Under the pieces are notes generated by a model. That model ran no database searches, was not told the origin of the DNA, and worked only from the letters and a program-made list of their open reading frames with translations. A program made the position numbers and the translations under genes. Source: Acephala macrosclerotiorum (lineage: Eukaryota > Ascomycota > Leotiomycetes > Helotiales > Mollisiaceae). From it: a DNA stretch of 64,000 nt. This document shows positions 1 to 12,723 of this stretch, in pieces. The number at the start of each line of letters is the position of its first letter. Within the stretch, counting starts at the first letter, position 1. Location of the stretch: positions 230,156-294,155 of the forward strand of contig MU119211.1 in the NCBI GenBank assembly GCA_014904845.1. The letters run 5' to 3'.

Positions 1-490
1 TTGATGGTGGTATCGAACATGTAGGTGACATTCGGATGGTCTTTCGTAGCTTCGTAGAAGACCTTTGCCAAATCTCCACGAAGGATCTCGAATTCCGAGG
101 TGAAGCTGACAGTCGAACCTTCTTTGATGGGAACTAGAAGACCGAGAATTTAGCAATTGATTTCTGAAAAATTTCTCAGAAACAACACGATACACTCCAA
201 AATGAAAAAGAGTCCTTCTCGGTCTACTAACAGGGTGCAAATGGTCGTCCCTGTGGATCAATGAGCTGTGTGCCCTTTTCCTTCGTGTGGTATTTTCGAA
301 ATTCATCCATAAGCCCCATTTTCTTGATGGCTGTGACACCACTTCCTACGATATCAATATTCTGTCCATGAGGAAGGAGAGAGTTGGCTTTCTCGACGAC
401 GGTGATGCGTGCCCCGATCTTTGCCAGGAACCAGGCCAGCGCCGGCCCAGCGATGCCCGCTCCACTGACCAGAACACGCATGGGAGGCAT
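1..490 (-). CDS. FAD-dependent monooxygenase, N-terminal part (cut by window edge)
   Basis: Exon 1 (about 232-490) opens with a Rossmann FAD-binding fold: VLVSGAGIAGPALAWFLAK carries the GxGxxG fingerprint, followed by a VVEKA strand end that would bind the ribose of FAD. A GTTAGT..CTAG intron (about 134-231) joins it in frame to a second exon starting FPIKEGSTVSF, which contains FEILRGDLAKVFYEA, the conserved EILR(G/R)DL stretch of PHBH-like flavin monooxygenases. Such enzymes hydroxylate aromatic or polyketide substrates with NAD(P)H and O2. Two ATGs (490 and 481) could start it; the second sits directly before the fold. The gene continues to the left of the window, so substrate and C-terminus are unknown. 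Confidence 0.85.
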
Positions 491-1385
491 CGGTGCTGTT
501 GTGAGCGAGTATAGGGTTGGACCCCTGCATATGAGGAATAGAGAGGATGGTCGTTTTGGAAGGCGACGCTTCAGCCTGGTTGTGAGTCCGAGGAAGAGGT
601 TGAAAATTGAATGATAAAGATAATGAGAGATCTTGAACTGAAGGGGAGAGATGCCATGACTATATATCTTTTGAATGAAATGCGCTACGTACTAAAATCG
701 TCTTCTCACGTATTCTAAAAAAAGGAAAGAAGGAAGGGGAAGAGAGAGAAAAGCTACCATGCCGTTTTGGGAATACGAAAAAAAGGAGGAAAGAAGGGCC
801 GCGCCTGCTGTGCCTCGCGACAAACATGACATGACATCATGACCCAGAGCTTTACTTGCAGCATTTACTCGTAAGTTCGTAGGCAGCTACCGAAAGAGCA
901 AGTTCAGATGCAATGGTCCGAAACAAGTGGAGAGGTAGACCAAATTACGAAGCTGTTGGTGATGTATGGTGAAGGTGACAGCGAAGGATCAGCAAGGCGG
1001 TGGAGAGCACCTTCGGGTGCCCGCGCTAGTGCACGTGACTCTCTTCATATTGAAAATTCCCAAAGATAAATACCAATGTGAACACCCAGTTGAAAACCTA
1101 CCCAAGAATAAATGGCTCCAAAAACAAGGGAATGAGCGCTATGTAAATGCTAGCAGGCTGCTGCCTCGCTTAGTGAGAACCCTTTCAGGGAGCACTCGCC
1201 AAAAATAGCGCTGGAAAGCCTGAAATCTAGCGACAGTGGCCTGAGACTCGGGCATGACTTAAACACACAATCAGAATCCAGAGTCCGAAGATAAACTAGA
1301 ATATCTGCTTCCCAAGAAGTTTGTATCACTACGTTGCCATTCCACCTCTTTTTCTACTGCAACTTAAGTGCTTCTCTCTCTCTCA
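491..1385. other. intergenic, no gene seen
   Basis: It lies between the start of the monooxygenase and the end of the GH79 pseudogene. Purine-rich patches (about 720-800) and short ORFs without splice partners or recognisable motifs are all I see. The left portion should hold the monooxygenase promoter. Confidence 0.5.
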
Positions 1386-3034
1386 TCAGCAAAGATCAAT
1401 AATCAACGCCTCCGAAGCAGCAACTTCAAACACCGCCTTCCCATTTATGACTTTCATAACCTCAACCTTCTCCTTCCCAGCGATTGAACAATCGCTCTCA
1501 AACCACCTCTCACCGAACGTCGGGAAGCTCCCCTCACTAGCCTTACCCAAAGCACTCTCAGCCGTCAGCCTCCTCACCTCCACCCACTCTTTTCCTCCCA
1601 ACCCCTAAACAACAAACCTCTCAACCCCTCTCGTCCCATTTCCGTAAAATAATCACTATTAACCAACACCACCTCAATTTCCTCCCCCTATAATCAAAAA
1701 CCACATACCCTCCATAATCTGTCGTCCCATTGTCTAAAGAAGAGATATATGCGCCTCCAGCAAGGCGAATGTAGCAGCATAAGCACCATAGAACGGAGAA
1801 TTGACATTCTGGCGGTCCCAGAATGCGTACCAGAATGCTCCAATCGTGCATTGATGGAGGTAGGTGCGTTTTATGTTGATGCTTGCTGCTTGTAACACGT
1901 GATCTACGAGCCAGAGAGCGGAGCCGAAGAGCGGGGAGATGAGGGGTGAACCTCCGCCAGAAACTGTGTATTCTATTAAAATGTTTTGTTAAAAGTTTGG
2001 GGGGATTGGAGGGAATACCAGAATTCGTCTCCCCAAAAATATATTCCCACCCTATCGCCTTTGCAGCTTCCACATCCTCACTAAAAGTCCCAACATTTTC
2101 TACGATATTTTGATGCTTCATCAGACTTTCCAAGTTCAAAGATCCAGCAAAGTAGGTGCTTTGCGGGTAATTGTAGTGCGAGAAAGTCTTGATTGTTTTC
2201 AAGGCGAGGAGATCTTCGTATTTGATGAGGTTTGATGCGTTGTAGATTGAGGGTGGTTGTTCGAGGCCCCCGGCTTAAATGATCTTTGGGTTGGAAAGAG
2301 GGGATGTGACGGCGAGCTGCTAGGTTGGTTCGGAATGGGCTTCTATTTGGGGTGTCCAGGTTGTGAGATTGTAGTCATGGGTGAGTGGGAAGTTGAGGGC
2401 TGCGTAGACTGGTGAAGGTCAGTTGGGGGTGGATGCGAACTTAAGTGTTAGAGTGGGAGAAGCTTACTGTCCTGGGTTGAGTGTCAGATTGTCAAGTACG
2501 TGGTTGAGGGGAGAGGACTGACTGGTTCATTGCCAAGCTCAATGGCTTAAAGATTGTGCATCCCTTCTCTACAGCAACAGCTGCTTCGATGGTATTGTTC
2601 AAGTTATCGCCTCCTCGATTGAGACCCAAGACCACAGTCCCAAAATAATTTGCTACAAGATCAATGAATCTCGGTCCAAACGTGATGTTCTTCGCCAGCG
2701 TGGCAGGATCAGGTACTGAGTACACGATGTATGCTTCTAGATCTGGGACGTATGTCGAATAATTTTGTGAGGTCCCACCAATCCGAATCCTTGGCCATAC
2801 TTCTGAAAGGCCATGGGGATGTTTGATACAGCTCTGTGTGTTGCTAACGTTCGTGAAGTAGGAGGGGAACTTGTAGAACTCGAATGACATGGCGACTGGA
2901 TCTGGATCCAAGGTCGCGCATCCTTGAGGTGGCTTTGTTGGAAGAGTGAATGTTGTGGTCCCTGTATATGCAAGTCCCAACACCGTCAAGAGAACGAATG
3001 AGGACATGATTGGACGCCGACTTGAATTGGACAT
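1386..3034 (-). pseudogene. GH79-like glycoside hydrolase pseudogene
   Basis: Pieces in several frames line up along a fungal GH79 (beta-glucuronidase/heparanase-like) enzyme. There is a signal peptide, then MSFEFYKFPSYFTN and VWPRIRIGGTSQNYSTY (residues about 45-95), FGPRF and VVLGLNR, the acid/base block ELGNEP, GWEYIFGETNSG with the nucleophile Glu, SPLFGSALWLVDH and the C-terminal sandwich ending RLTAESA..ASEALIIDL. The reading frame is broken repeatedly. A frame change and a TAA (2547-2549) precede ELGNEP. In-frame TAG and TAA lie at 2320-2322 and 2275-2277. Frameshifts fall near 1760, near 1670 and near 1605. Introns cannot absorb these, because conserved blocks lie on both sides of each break. 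Both catalytic motifs are still legible, so the decay looks fairly recent. Confidence 0.85.
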
Positions 3035-3507
3035 ATCCCACCACTAACCCGACTGAGACACGAAGAAGGTACAGATATCTTCTATCTTATATACCCTTTC
3101 CCCGGAACTACCATTGAGGTACGTATCACAAAATCTTGGAGAAACGAGGGGAAATGTGTCTTGGCACCCCGGACTTGCATATAGATACGAAGAATACGAC
3201 GGATGCGAATGAATACGAGGACCACCATTCGCCGGGCACCAATACTTTCTTGAATTCGAAAATTAATTCTCTTCCCCATGAGGTTTTTGTTCAAGATATT
3301 CCTCGAATAGCAAGAATGTGACAAGAGCTGCAGAAACTTATGGGAGGAAAGAAGCGGGGTTTGCAGGCCAAAATTGACTAGATGATTTCGGATGGGAGAG
3401 AATATCCAAGTTTAGACCTTGCCTTACACTCACCTCTGATCTCGCATTTTCTATAATGTGGGGTTTGACTGAAGGGAACGATCAACATACTCCTTCCAGC
3501 TCTCGAG

Positions 3508-6500
3508 TCAAGCCCTCTTCGCAGCAATCCGCATCACTCTCTGTTTCCTCCCCTTGAGCAACCTCGGCAGGCCTGTAACAAGCAGCAAAATGCCCACATT
3601 GAAAAATACATAAACCCTATCGAATCATTAGCTCTTATTCTCAGCCCCTTTCCCGACACCACAGAATCTAGTCAACAAAAAATAAGCACTCACCACATAA
3701 CCCCAAAATTCCTCCACCGACTCCCCCATCCCATATCCAGCGTCCCAAGGTACTGGTCCCCAGTCGAATATCGACAATACTCACAATCACTCGTCGCTTT
3801 TGGGTTGTAAATAGCACCAGAAGCATAACTCAGGAATGGAGCGATGAAAGATCCGCATGTGGCATTGGTAGGTGGCTGGAAGATGTTGATTTCTGCCTGT
3901 GAACAAGTGACAGTCGTTTGATGAAGCTCGTTGGAGAAGAGACCGTCAATGAGCCAGGTAAAAGGACTAGCATAATGAACAAAATGCCAGAACTCCGGTA
4001 ATTGAGAGAGAGGTTGCAGAACGCCGCAAAAGAGGGCGACGAAGACGAAAACCATGGGAATGAAGAGCGAAGCTGTTTGTTCGTTGGGAGCAATGGCTGC
4101 GACGAGTTGGCCGAATGTTGAGACCCAACTTTCAAACATGAGCTATTAGTATGTCAGCATCAATCTCATCTTCTACATCCTCGGCAAGGAAAGAACGAAT
4201 GAAGAAAGGGGGGGAGGAAAAAGGTAGCTTACAAATAAAATCCACTCATAAACTCCCCTCACATTTTCATCATTCATGTCGTTCTTAAACCCAACAGCAA
4301 AATACCAAGGAATGAAGAACAACGTCCCCGTAACCATATTAGCAATTATCTCTGTAATCGTAACGGAGATAATGAATATGGACCAATGATACATCCTGGC
4401 TGGCTCTTCTCTGGCCACAAATAGGCCTCGAGCTTTGAAGAAGCGAGGTTGGAGTTGATTCATCAGGGCTATTTCCCTGTCATGAGTCGAAGAATTTGAT
4501 GGAAGGGGAGGAAGAGGACTTACGAGCTGACTGAATAACAGAAGCAAAAGTCGCAAACATCTTGTTTTGAAGGCCAACAGCAGAATTGTTCTGCTGATAG
4601 AACGTGAAGCCGATAAAGAGGCCCGCAGCGATATTCAGGATCGCCTTGCCACGAATGTAGATGGGTGAGCGCCAGTACCATTGTAAACTACGACGTTGTA
4701 CGAGCTGGTATTGGTGTAGGTAAGATGTCGTATCTTCGCCCTTGGATGCCTTGGTGGAGGAGGGGCTGACGGGTGGGAATTGGCCGAGGGAGGAAATCTC
4801 TTCCTTGCCGATGTGAGCTTCTTCGGAGTTCTGCCATATTTCCGCCCAATCGTGGTCTCTGCGAGTACTCCGTCAGTATCTTTTGAAAATTCTAAAGTAT
4901 TGGAGACTTACTTCGATTCAGCGGCTTTCAACATGTCTATCTGAAGTCAGTATGTAGTACACCGGGGAGTCAATGTCACCTACACTCTGCAGGATTCGTC
5001 TTCGGTGCACACTTGATCGACCCGCGCCTCTCGAAATAGTCGATGACACCCTTGCTGTTGGTACCAATTTCTCCGAAGTAGACGCAACGACCGCCTTTTT
5101 GAAGGAGTAGAAGTCTGTCGAACTGTTCGAAGAGAGCAGAGCTTGGTTGATGGATGGTGCAAAGAATTGCTTGGCCCGAGTCTGCAAGCTTACGCAGACA
5201 TTTGACAATCGCGAATGAGGATTCTTCAAAGAGATTAGCATGCAACTCAAGGTTTTATCAAAGATGTAGTACTCACGAGAATCGAGACCGCTGGTAGGCT
5301 CGTCCAGAAACAACAGTGCCGGCTTGGCAACAAGTTCAACGCCAACCTTCAACAAAATCAGCTCAATCGATCTGGCATCGCCCTCCTGTCCACTCACAGT
5401 CATTCTCTTCCTCTGTTCCAAACTCAAACCCGATCCAGGAACACCCACAACTGCATCCGCGAACTCGCTCATATCAAGCATCTCAATTACTTCCTCCACA
5501 TAAGCATTCTTCTCCTGAACACTCACATGCTGAGGCTGTCTTAACTGAGCCGAAAACCTTAAAGTCTCACGAACAGTGAATTCGCTCAACAGAACATCTT
5601 GACTTTCCACATAACCGGTTCTGCGGGCGAAATTCTCACCTGGTGGTGAACCGTTAATGAGGATGTCGCCGTGGACTGTACCGATGTGGGTTCGTTGTGC
5701 GAGGACGTTGAGGAGAGTTGTTTTGCCAGCGCCGGATTCGCCCATTAAAGCTAGCTTGTCAGTTGATGTCTTGGGGAATGGGGAGGTGATTTACCCGTCA
5801 TTGTCCCGGATTTGACGTATCCATGGATATCTGTGAGGAGAGTTTTGGAACCGCCTTTGACTGGGATTTGATAGTCGAGGTTCTTCCATGTGAAGCACCC
5901 GTCTTTTTGCTTTAGCTTCTTATCGGAGCTGCGGACAACCTCAGGAGAGAGAGAATCGAGTATTTTTATGGTATCGGGCGCTTCCTCCAGCTTTCCATTT
6001 TGCTTCTCGGCGTTCGTCTTGTCTGTGTCCGCAGCATGTCTTTTTCGTCTCAGGAAGATGAGAATATCTCCTCTGCCTTTCTCCACCTGCGGCACGAATT
6101 CGACAACAAGCCCATATGCGATCAGGAGGCCGACAAAGTAGGCGATCAAGATTCCATAGTTCCTCCAGAGATGCGTGTGGGTGTAGCCGAAAGATGCCTC
6201 GATGTATTGATCGCCAGAGACGACATTAGATCCGGCAGTCGAGCCAGTGACTGGACAAACTTGATTTTGGGGTGAGATGTTGGGGTAGGCGGGACCGCTG
6301 GGAACCATGTGCGAGCATGGGACATATCTGTCATGACTGCAGAAGGTTAGCCAGATGAGACTCGAGATGGAGGTGTTGGAATATACAATTCATTTGCCTG
6401 AGAAAGGTTAGCATAATACCCAAAGAGATCATAGGAGATTTAGGAGAGGAGCTTACCATCAGACCCTCGAAAGCATAGGAGAGTGGGTTGATGTAAGTAA

Positions 6501-8741
6501 TCCATTTGAACCACGGATGCATCGAAGGCTTCGGGATAACATCTGCAATACTATTAGATCTTCGTCACCATCTTTGAATCGCAGATGCAGAGAAGGGAAA
6601 TCTCACATCCAGTATAAACAACAAGCGGCAGAATGAACACCCCACCAACACTAGTCGCAATAGCTTCATGTGTGCTCAGCGCCCCAATGAGACGGAAGAA
6701 CGACGCCATGATAAGCACAGTCGTGAATGTGAATAACATGAAGGTGAAGAATGCCCCGACTTCTCGCTTCAAGTTGGCCATGAAGTAGAGGATGAGGTTA
6801 AAGAGGGTGACGGCGACTAGTTTCAGAGGATAAAGCGAGATGAGGGAGGCTACTGCATCAATACCTGCGTGGTACATTGCGAAGCCCGATTGTTTTTGCT
6901 GAGAACTGTCAGTGAGGAGGTAAGTTTCGGGTGAAGGCACGTACCACGATAGGTCTTTGAGCAAATTGAGATGTGATCTCAACCATGCATTGAATTGAGT
7001 TGAATAAGAGCTAGAATTGATTAGAAAGAACCAGTCGAAAGTTGAAGGAGACGCACGCTAAAGAATAAGACACCTTGACGACTGAAAAATCCATTTGTAT
7101 TGTCTACTGTGTTATAGAAGGCACTTCCTGGATCGAGGAGTCAGCTCTCTTCACAATTCCAGATGGGTTGTGGAAGTGTACCAAAGATCAGCGAAATTAT
7201 AATTGGTCCCATGATGCTTCCAGCCAAGAATGGTTTATCTCCAGCTAAACGAATGAAGGCGCGTTGCAGAGTTGTCGTTCTGGTCAAGACGACTTTGTTA
7301 GCGATCATGCCATTGCGATGAGACTTATATAGGTGTACAGGGGACCAATGCTGTGGGAGACAGATAGGTCCACTCACAATTGTGCTCTCCACGCCAACAC
7401 GTATGGATTCTTGCGGCGAGAGGTTTTTGGCGGTGCATGCGAAATGCTGCTCGGTGTTGCAGGCTCGTTGTGGTCAACATTGGCTTGGCCTTCAATCTCC
7501 TTCTGCAGCTTTCGGTAGTAAACACTTCCTTTCCAACACTTTTCCCAATCTTCAATCGCTCGCGGAACCCTTTCCTCCCATCCTTCCTTCGTGATACGCA
7601 CATCTGGATCAGTGACGGAAATGAGGAACTCGCTCAAACTCTGCCGATCAGACCACTCGAAACCCAGCGAGTCCAGATACTCCTGTGCTTCACTGATCGT
7701 GCCGAAGAAGATTTGTCGGCCTTGGTGAACAAGAGTGACTTTGTCAAACAAGTTGACCAGATCATCGCTAGCTTGATACAGGGCAGCGATCGCTATGTTG
7801 TGGCCTGCTCTGGCATATCTTTGCAGAGCTTGGCCGAATCGAACAGCCGTCGTTGAGTCGAGACCCTGGGTGCTGTTGTCCCAAAGGCTGGCTTTTGCGT
7901 TCGTAGACATCTGGTTTGGATAAGTATATGGCATACTTTGGGGGTGTATGAGTGGCTTACCACTTCAGAAAGAGAAACACGCTTTCTCTCTCCACCACTG
8001 ACACCCTGCACAAATTCATTACCGACAAAGGTATCCTTCGTTGCCTCGAGTCCGAATACTTTCAACAGCGCCTCTGTCACGTTATTGACCTTCTGTGCTC
8101 GTTGAGATCGTTTGTTGTTTTCTACAGTAGTCTTTGTCTTGACCGCAAAACCTAGAGTCCTCAAGACAGTAAGATAAGGGAAGTGAACGTCGACTGTCAC
8201 GCTATATCAGCCTCTCTCCAAATACCAGGCTTACGTAGGACTCACCCTCAGCATTATAGACGAGATCCCCTCTGTAGTCCTTCCTAACAGTATTAACAGG
8301 GAATCCGAAGTAAGCAATATCTCCACTCCAACCCTGGAAGGTTTCGGTGCTCCCCGAGAGTGCCTTCAAAAGTGTCGTGCAACCGCTCCCAGGTCGTCCG
8401 AGAAGTAGCAGTGTTTCACCTTCCTGAACGTATCCATCGATTCCATGAAGGATTGTTTTCCTCGCGTGTTTCTTACGCGAAAAGAGCTTCCTCATAAGCT
8501 TCATGGGTACTTCAACGATACTGGCGAGCGTTTGCAGATGCTCGAGCTCGGAGTCGCTACCCCACACCTTGACATCCTTGAAGACGGCAGTCTTTGATGT
8601 AAAAGTATCATGTCCCAAACGAGTTGATTGATGATCGCCATCGACTAGTTGGAGGTATTCATCGACGGCATTGGAAGCCGTTGTTGCACTTGCTCCCGTT
8701 TTTGGATCTTTGTCCACAGCTACATCTGAGTCGTTCTTCAT
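3508..8741 (-). CDS. PDR-type ABC transporter (ABC-G, full size)
   Basis: A multi-exon gene of about ten introns codes for roughly 1,450 residues in the (NBD-TMD)x2 layout of fungal pleiotropic drug resistance pumps, which export azoles, toxins and lipophilic compounds across the plasma membrane. NBD1 has the degenerate Walker [10 protein letters not shown] (residues 115-123), signature VSGGERKR and [11 protein letters not shown]. The first membrane block follows, including the segment ending at about 6331. NBD2 has canonical Walker [10 protein letters not shown], signature-like [10 protein letters not shown] and Walker [14 protein letters not shown], then IHQPSS. The C-terminal membrane domain ends [18 protein letters not shown] and a basic tail. 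The asymmetry of the two ATP sites is normal for PDR proteins. I found no frame breaks; splices such as 8200 (GAGG to TCGACG) restore frame. A CACGTGA site lies at 8858-8864, about 120 bp upstream of the ATG. Confidence 0.93.
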
Positions 8742-9913
8742 AGCTGCAATAATTCCAGTCCCTTTGCCGAGCTATATACGTGAGCCTTTGGAATATTCAC
8801 AAGGGGATGGTCTTGGCTAAAAACAAAATAGGTGTGACCGTCTAACGGGTGACGGTCCACGTGACATCTGAGACCTGTGATCATACGATGCACAGAGGCA
8901 TGTTCTTAGTGATTTCAAGGATGAGGTCGGGGCCCAAATCGAAGACACACTGGCATCTTAAAGACTGAGAATATGAAGAAAAAGTATGTTTTGTTTGTCC
9001 CACTGATCGCGAAAAGTCATGTCGGTGGTCGGCCCGTCCAAACCCGCGATTATTTGCAAGCTGAAGGCCTATGACATGGTTGATGCAGTGATATGACGCG
9101 TGTGATATGGATGATCTCAGTGGGGCGTGCTCCGCGAATGAATCAGAGAGGTGGAACGTAATTGAGGTTGCCGTTGGTGAAGAAAATGTGTGGTGTGATG
9201 CGCGCCACAGAGCTTTTAGACTGGTGTGCGAAGTCGGGGACGGAGAGATGAGATATCAAATCCTCCGGGTCGGTACTGAAAGTCCTTGTGAAGAAATTGA
9301 AGCGTGATTGAAGCTCGTAGACATTGATCTTCTCGTCGTGACTATTAAACGAGCTTGAGATGAGAAGAGAAATAGAAGTTGAAGCGACGAGGAAAGAAGA
9401 GATAAATGCCAAGCATAATCACGCTAGTCCAATCGGTCCTAGCCACCTCATGGAGGGGAGCTTTCGGACTCTGGAATGAATTCTAAATTGATATCAAAAC
9501 AATTTGGAAAACGTTTCCACTGCCGTAAGACCGCCCACAAGATGTGGCGTGCAACGAAATTTCTAAAACTCTAACCCGAGACTAAAGCTCCGACAGCGGT
9601 GATAGGGCGAATATGGCGGGGGCTGGCGGAGCGGAGCGGAGCGCTCAAGTGAATTCAAAGTCTGGATTTCTGCTGCGATTGAAACAAGGTGAAAAGTGCA
9701 ACACTGAATATCCAGCTTCTGATGGGATTTTGAGGAACTGATTTCTACCTCGGAAGTGACCGCCATTGAAGACTCGTGCTTTTCACGTGACATATTTATG
9801 TTCCTTTCTGTTACTGGTTGAGACGTCTTTAATTTAAAGATGAATACATATTTTGATCGATTGCAGGGTATAGACCGGAAATTTGAAGCAAATCCCGATT
9901 CGGAATTGGTTGA
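8742..9913. other. intergenic; one weak small-secreted ORF
   Basis: This is the shared promoter side of the PDR pump and the 3' side of the phosphatase. The only candidate is 9143-9412 on the minus strand (89 codons from ATG). It starts with a hydrophobic, Ser-rich leader (MAFISSFLVASTSISLLISS) that could be a signal peptide, but it has no cysteines and no family resemblance. I would not count it as a gene without expression data. Confidence 0.3.
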
Positions 9914-11529
9914 TCAATTCAACATTAAAGCAGCAAACACCATCGCACCAAAGGACATCGCCACGCTACTCCTTGTCACAGTTCCTGCACTCTTCGAGCT
10001 AGAGGAGGCTGCTGTACTGGAAGTCCCGGTCGCCGAACCAGTACTGGTTGTGCTCGGCGTCGTGGAAGAAGCGGGAGCAGTGCTCGCCGCTCCTCCAACA
10101 TCGTTCCCATGGACCTCGTCATAGGGATACACATTGGTGTAGTTGAACGATCCATCAGACTTGCCCCATGTGCTAACGACGCTGCTGAGAACGCTCCCAG
10201 CAATGCATTTGGCGTTCGTGTCTGGGACTGGCCAGGTTGGGATGTATTGAGCGTCTGACAATGGGCCAGGATAGGAAGAGTTGAAGTATAGGTTTGTGGT
10301 GTTGACCACGGTGTTGGTGTAGCCTGTCTTGTTGGCAACGAGAGCAAGCAGATTGGCGTTGCAGTCCCAGCGGCCCAGGGACGGCAGACCCCAGTTCACT
10401 GAAACTGTGGAGATCGTGCTGTAGTGGTTGTAGAAGGTGCTGTCCGTGGTGCCGTGCAAGGACGTCGGGATGGCGCCTCCGAGAAGGATGGTGTACATGT
10501 TATTGTGGTTTGTATAGGTTTCGTCTTCATCGAATGTCAGGATGACAAGGGTGTTGTTCATGAAGTAAGTGTTGTTCAATAGAGGAGTAATGAAGTTGCG
10601 AGCCCAATTTGCAGTGAAGGCAATTGTCGTGTCATGGCCATCATTCGTCATGTTCTAAAACACGGCATTAGAGAAGCTCCGAGTTCGATTGAAATCGCCA
10701 AACAAAGCTTACAGGTGTAATAAAAGACCATTGCGGGAGGGTCTTAGCAGCAAGATCCTTGTCAAAAGCATCAAAGCCCTTGATGAGCGAGAGACGTGTG
10801 GCATTTGTGGAGACCGAATCAAAGATGATCAACGGGTCGTGCTTTCGGACATAGTCGTTTGCAAATGTGACCTGATTGGAGTAATTGTATCCTTGGAAGC
10901 CAGGATAGGGGATGTGCTCTTGGTATTCGCCCCAGGATATGCCCTTCGTATCAAGAAGGTCTACAACTGTAGAGACATTGCTGGGAATTTGGAGGAAATC
11001 GTCGTTGTCGATGCCTACGAACATTAGTGGAATTCGGTAAGAAAATATCCAATGGCCTTAGCTTACCAAAAGTGTCACCCCCAACTGCTGCAACATAGTT
11101 GCTACAGTCACTGTCAGCGTAGTACAAGTATAGAAGGATCAAAGCTCCACTTACGGTTCGGAAGGATGCGTGACGGCATAGTAATTTGAGAGGGCTATTC
11201 CCTGACTTGCAAGCCATTGCATGTCGGTATTTGAGGCGGCCTTATCATAGTCCTGCCAATCAATTAGCATAAAGAGAAGAAAGAGAACCCGTCTATCTTA
11301 CAGTGTTCTCCAACCAAATCTGCACAATTCGGTCAAACGCCAGCCCTTTTACGTTTGAGACTGGGGAAAGAGGTGTCGCGCTAGCCTCGGAGGCAATGAT
11401 CGAGGAAATTGTCGGCTCGACAGTTGAGAAAGGAGGTCTCGAGGCGTAAGTGGCAGTCGCTCCAAGAGCAACCTTGGTGCCAAGCACAACCGCCAACAGA
11501 GCTGTTGAAACCATGGTCAAAGAAGTCAA
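9914..11529 (-). CDS. secreted GPI-anchored acid phosphatase (phosphoesterase family)
   Basis: A signal peptide (MTSLTMVSTALLAVVLGTKV) is followed by the phosphoesterase-family core: FDRIVQIWLENT, the spliced WLASQGIALSNYYAVTHPSEPNY, VAAVGGDTFG, the pocket NMTNDGHDTTI and VILTFDEDE near the second metal site. This is the architecture of fungal phosphate-repressible acid phosphatases, which release phosphate from organic esters at the cell surface. The C-terminus turns into a Ser/Thr/Ala-rich stalk of about 50 residues and ends with a short hydrophobic tail (VAMSFGAMVFAALMLN) typical of a GPI signal. Many N-glycosylation sequons (NNT, NTT, NSS) are present. About five exons; splices near 11250-11300, 11120, 11030 and 10665 keep frame. 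It is not obviously linked in function to its neighbours. Confidence 0.92.
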
Positions 11530-12723
11530 GTCTTCAATTGGTTTGTCAATTCAGAAATACTGAATAAGGAACCCAGCGATGAACAATTAGAGCTTGATCT
11601 AGCACTGAGACGCTTCTGCGAGCTCATGTCATACCGGGTTCGGATTGAACTTTATACTCTGGGCGGTCGTACGAGGCTGCAGAGCTGTCCACGTTCCACC
11701 AGGCATGAGACAAGGATGACGGGTCTGGCTAGTGTGCAGCTGTTGCCCGGAGTGCAGTCTGCCTGGTAGGATTGATCGTTTCCAATAGCTGTACAGCGAA
11801 GCTTTCGCTGGATAAAATCCGCATCCGGGATGTATGCGGGCCTGGACGTTAACCCCTCATCACGTTCTTCAACGTCAGAGTGGCATTCGACAATCTGAGT
11901 TTGGCACAACACGGCGCAGTCGTAATACAGCTGTGGCTTTTTGGCTTGGAAATATTGGTCGTATGATTGGGCGTGGAACCATTGTGGAAGGAGAGAGCTT
12001 CGATGTGGTGGCGTGGAGGGGAAGGAAGAGAGATCAGTTTAGGAATTTTGCCCGAGGCTACGGAGTAGAACATGGCTGCACCTGCACGCATGCGTGAGGG
12101 AAGCGAATCCATTGAAGCGCCAGGGCAAACAAGCTTCACGGCAAGCGATCCAGTGGTTTCAGGGGATCGCCAAGGCCCTGTTCCAAAAGCCCAGCCCCTC
12201 CAAACGCCCTCCGTTGAACCCCTGGACCTGGTGGACCCTCGGCCTCACCGTCCAATATCAAAGAACAAGACGCCCGACAGCTGGTCCCGCAAGGCCTTGC
12301 AGCTCGCCCTGGCCTTTACCAATTATCACGTACACATGTCGAGCTTCCACCTTCCTTCTAGAATGCTGCGACCCGAGAGTGTCGAGCCAGTGAGGGCCGG
12401 GGAGTTCGTGACACAGAATCAGGTAGTTATCTTTCAATCGACCGCTGCAACGCGCTATCAGATGGGCATGCAGCAGCCACCACAAGATATCGTCTGGGAA
12501 TCTCGTATATGATCTTTTTGTGTTTTTGAATTACATTGTACACTGTCCATTCTGTTTTTGCTCTTCCGTTGGCAGCGTCTATTGATCCGGATTTGCGGGC
12601 GTGCTTAGAATGTTCGTTGTCTATTGAATCATACACTGCCCGGGGTTGCATGGGTGTTCTTGTTCTTGGGATTAGGTTGTATGAGTGCAAGTTTGATATC
12701 TCAGATCTAGAAATAAGTATTTG
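11530..12723. other. intergenic between phosphatase and multicopper oxidase
   Basis: Both flanking genes start here (divergent), so it holds two promoters. Open frames at 12072-12512 (+) and 12427-12774 (-) overlap each other on opposite strands, have low-complexity or proline-rich composition and no domain; I treat them as chance ORFs. Confidence 0.5.

Noticed and set aside
7380..7856. Plus-strand ORF of 158 codons
   Set aside because: It is antisense to exons of the PDR transporter.
12072..12512. Plus-strand ORF of 146 codons upstream of the multicopper oxidase
   Set aside because: It has irregular proline-rich composition, another ORF opposite, no domain and no splice partner.
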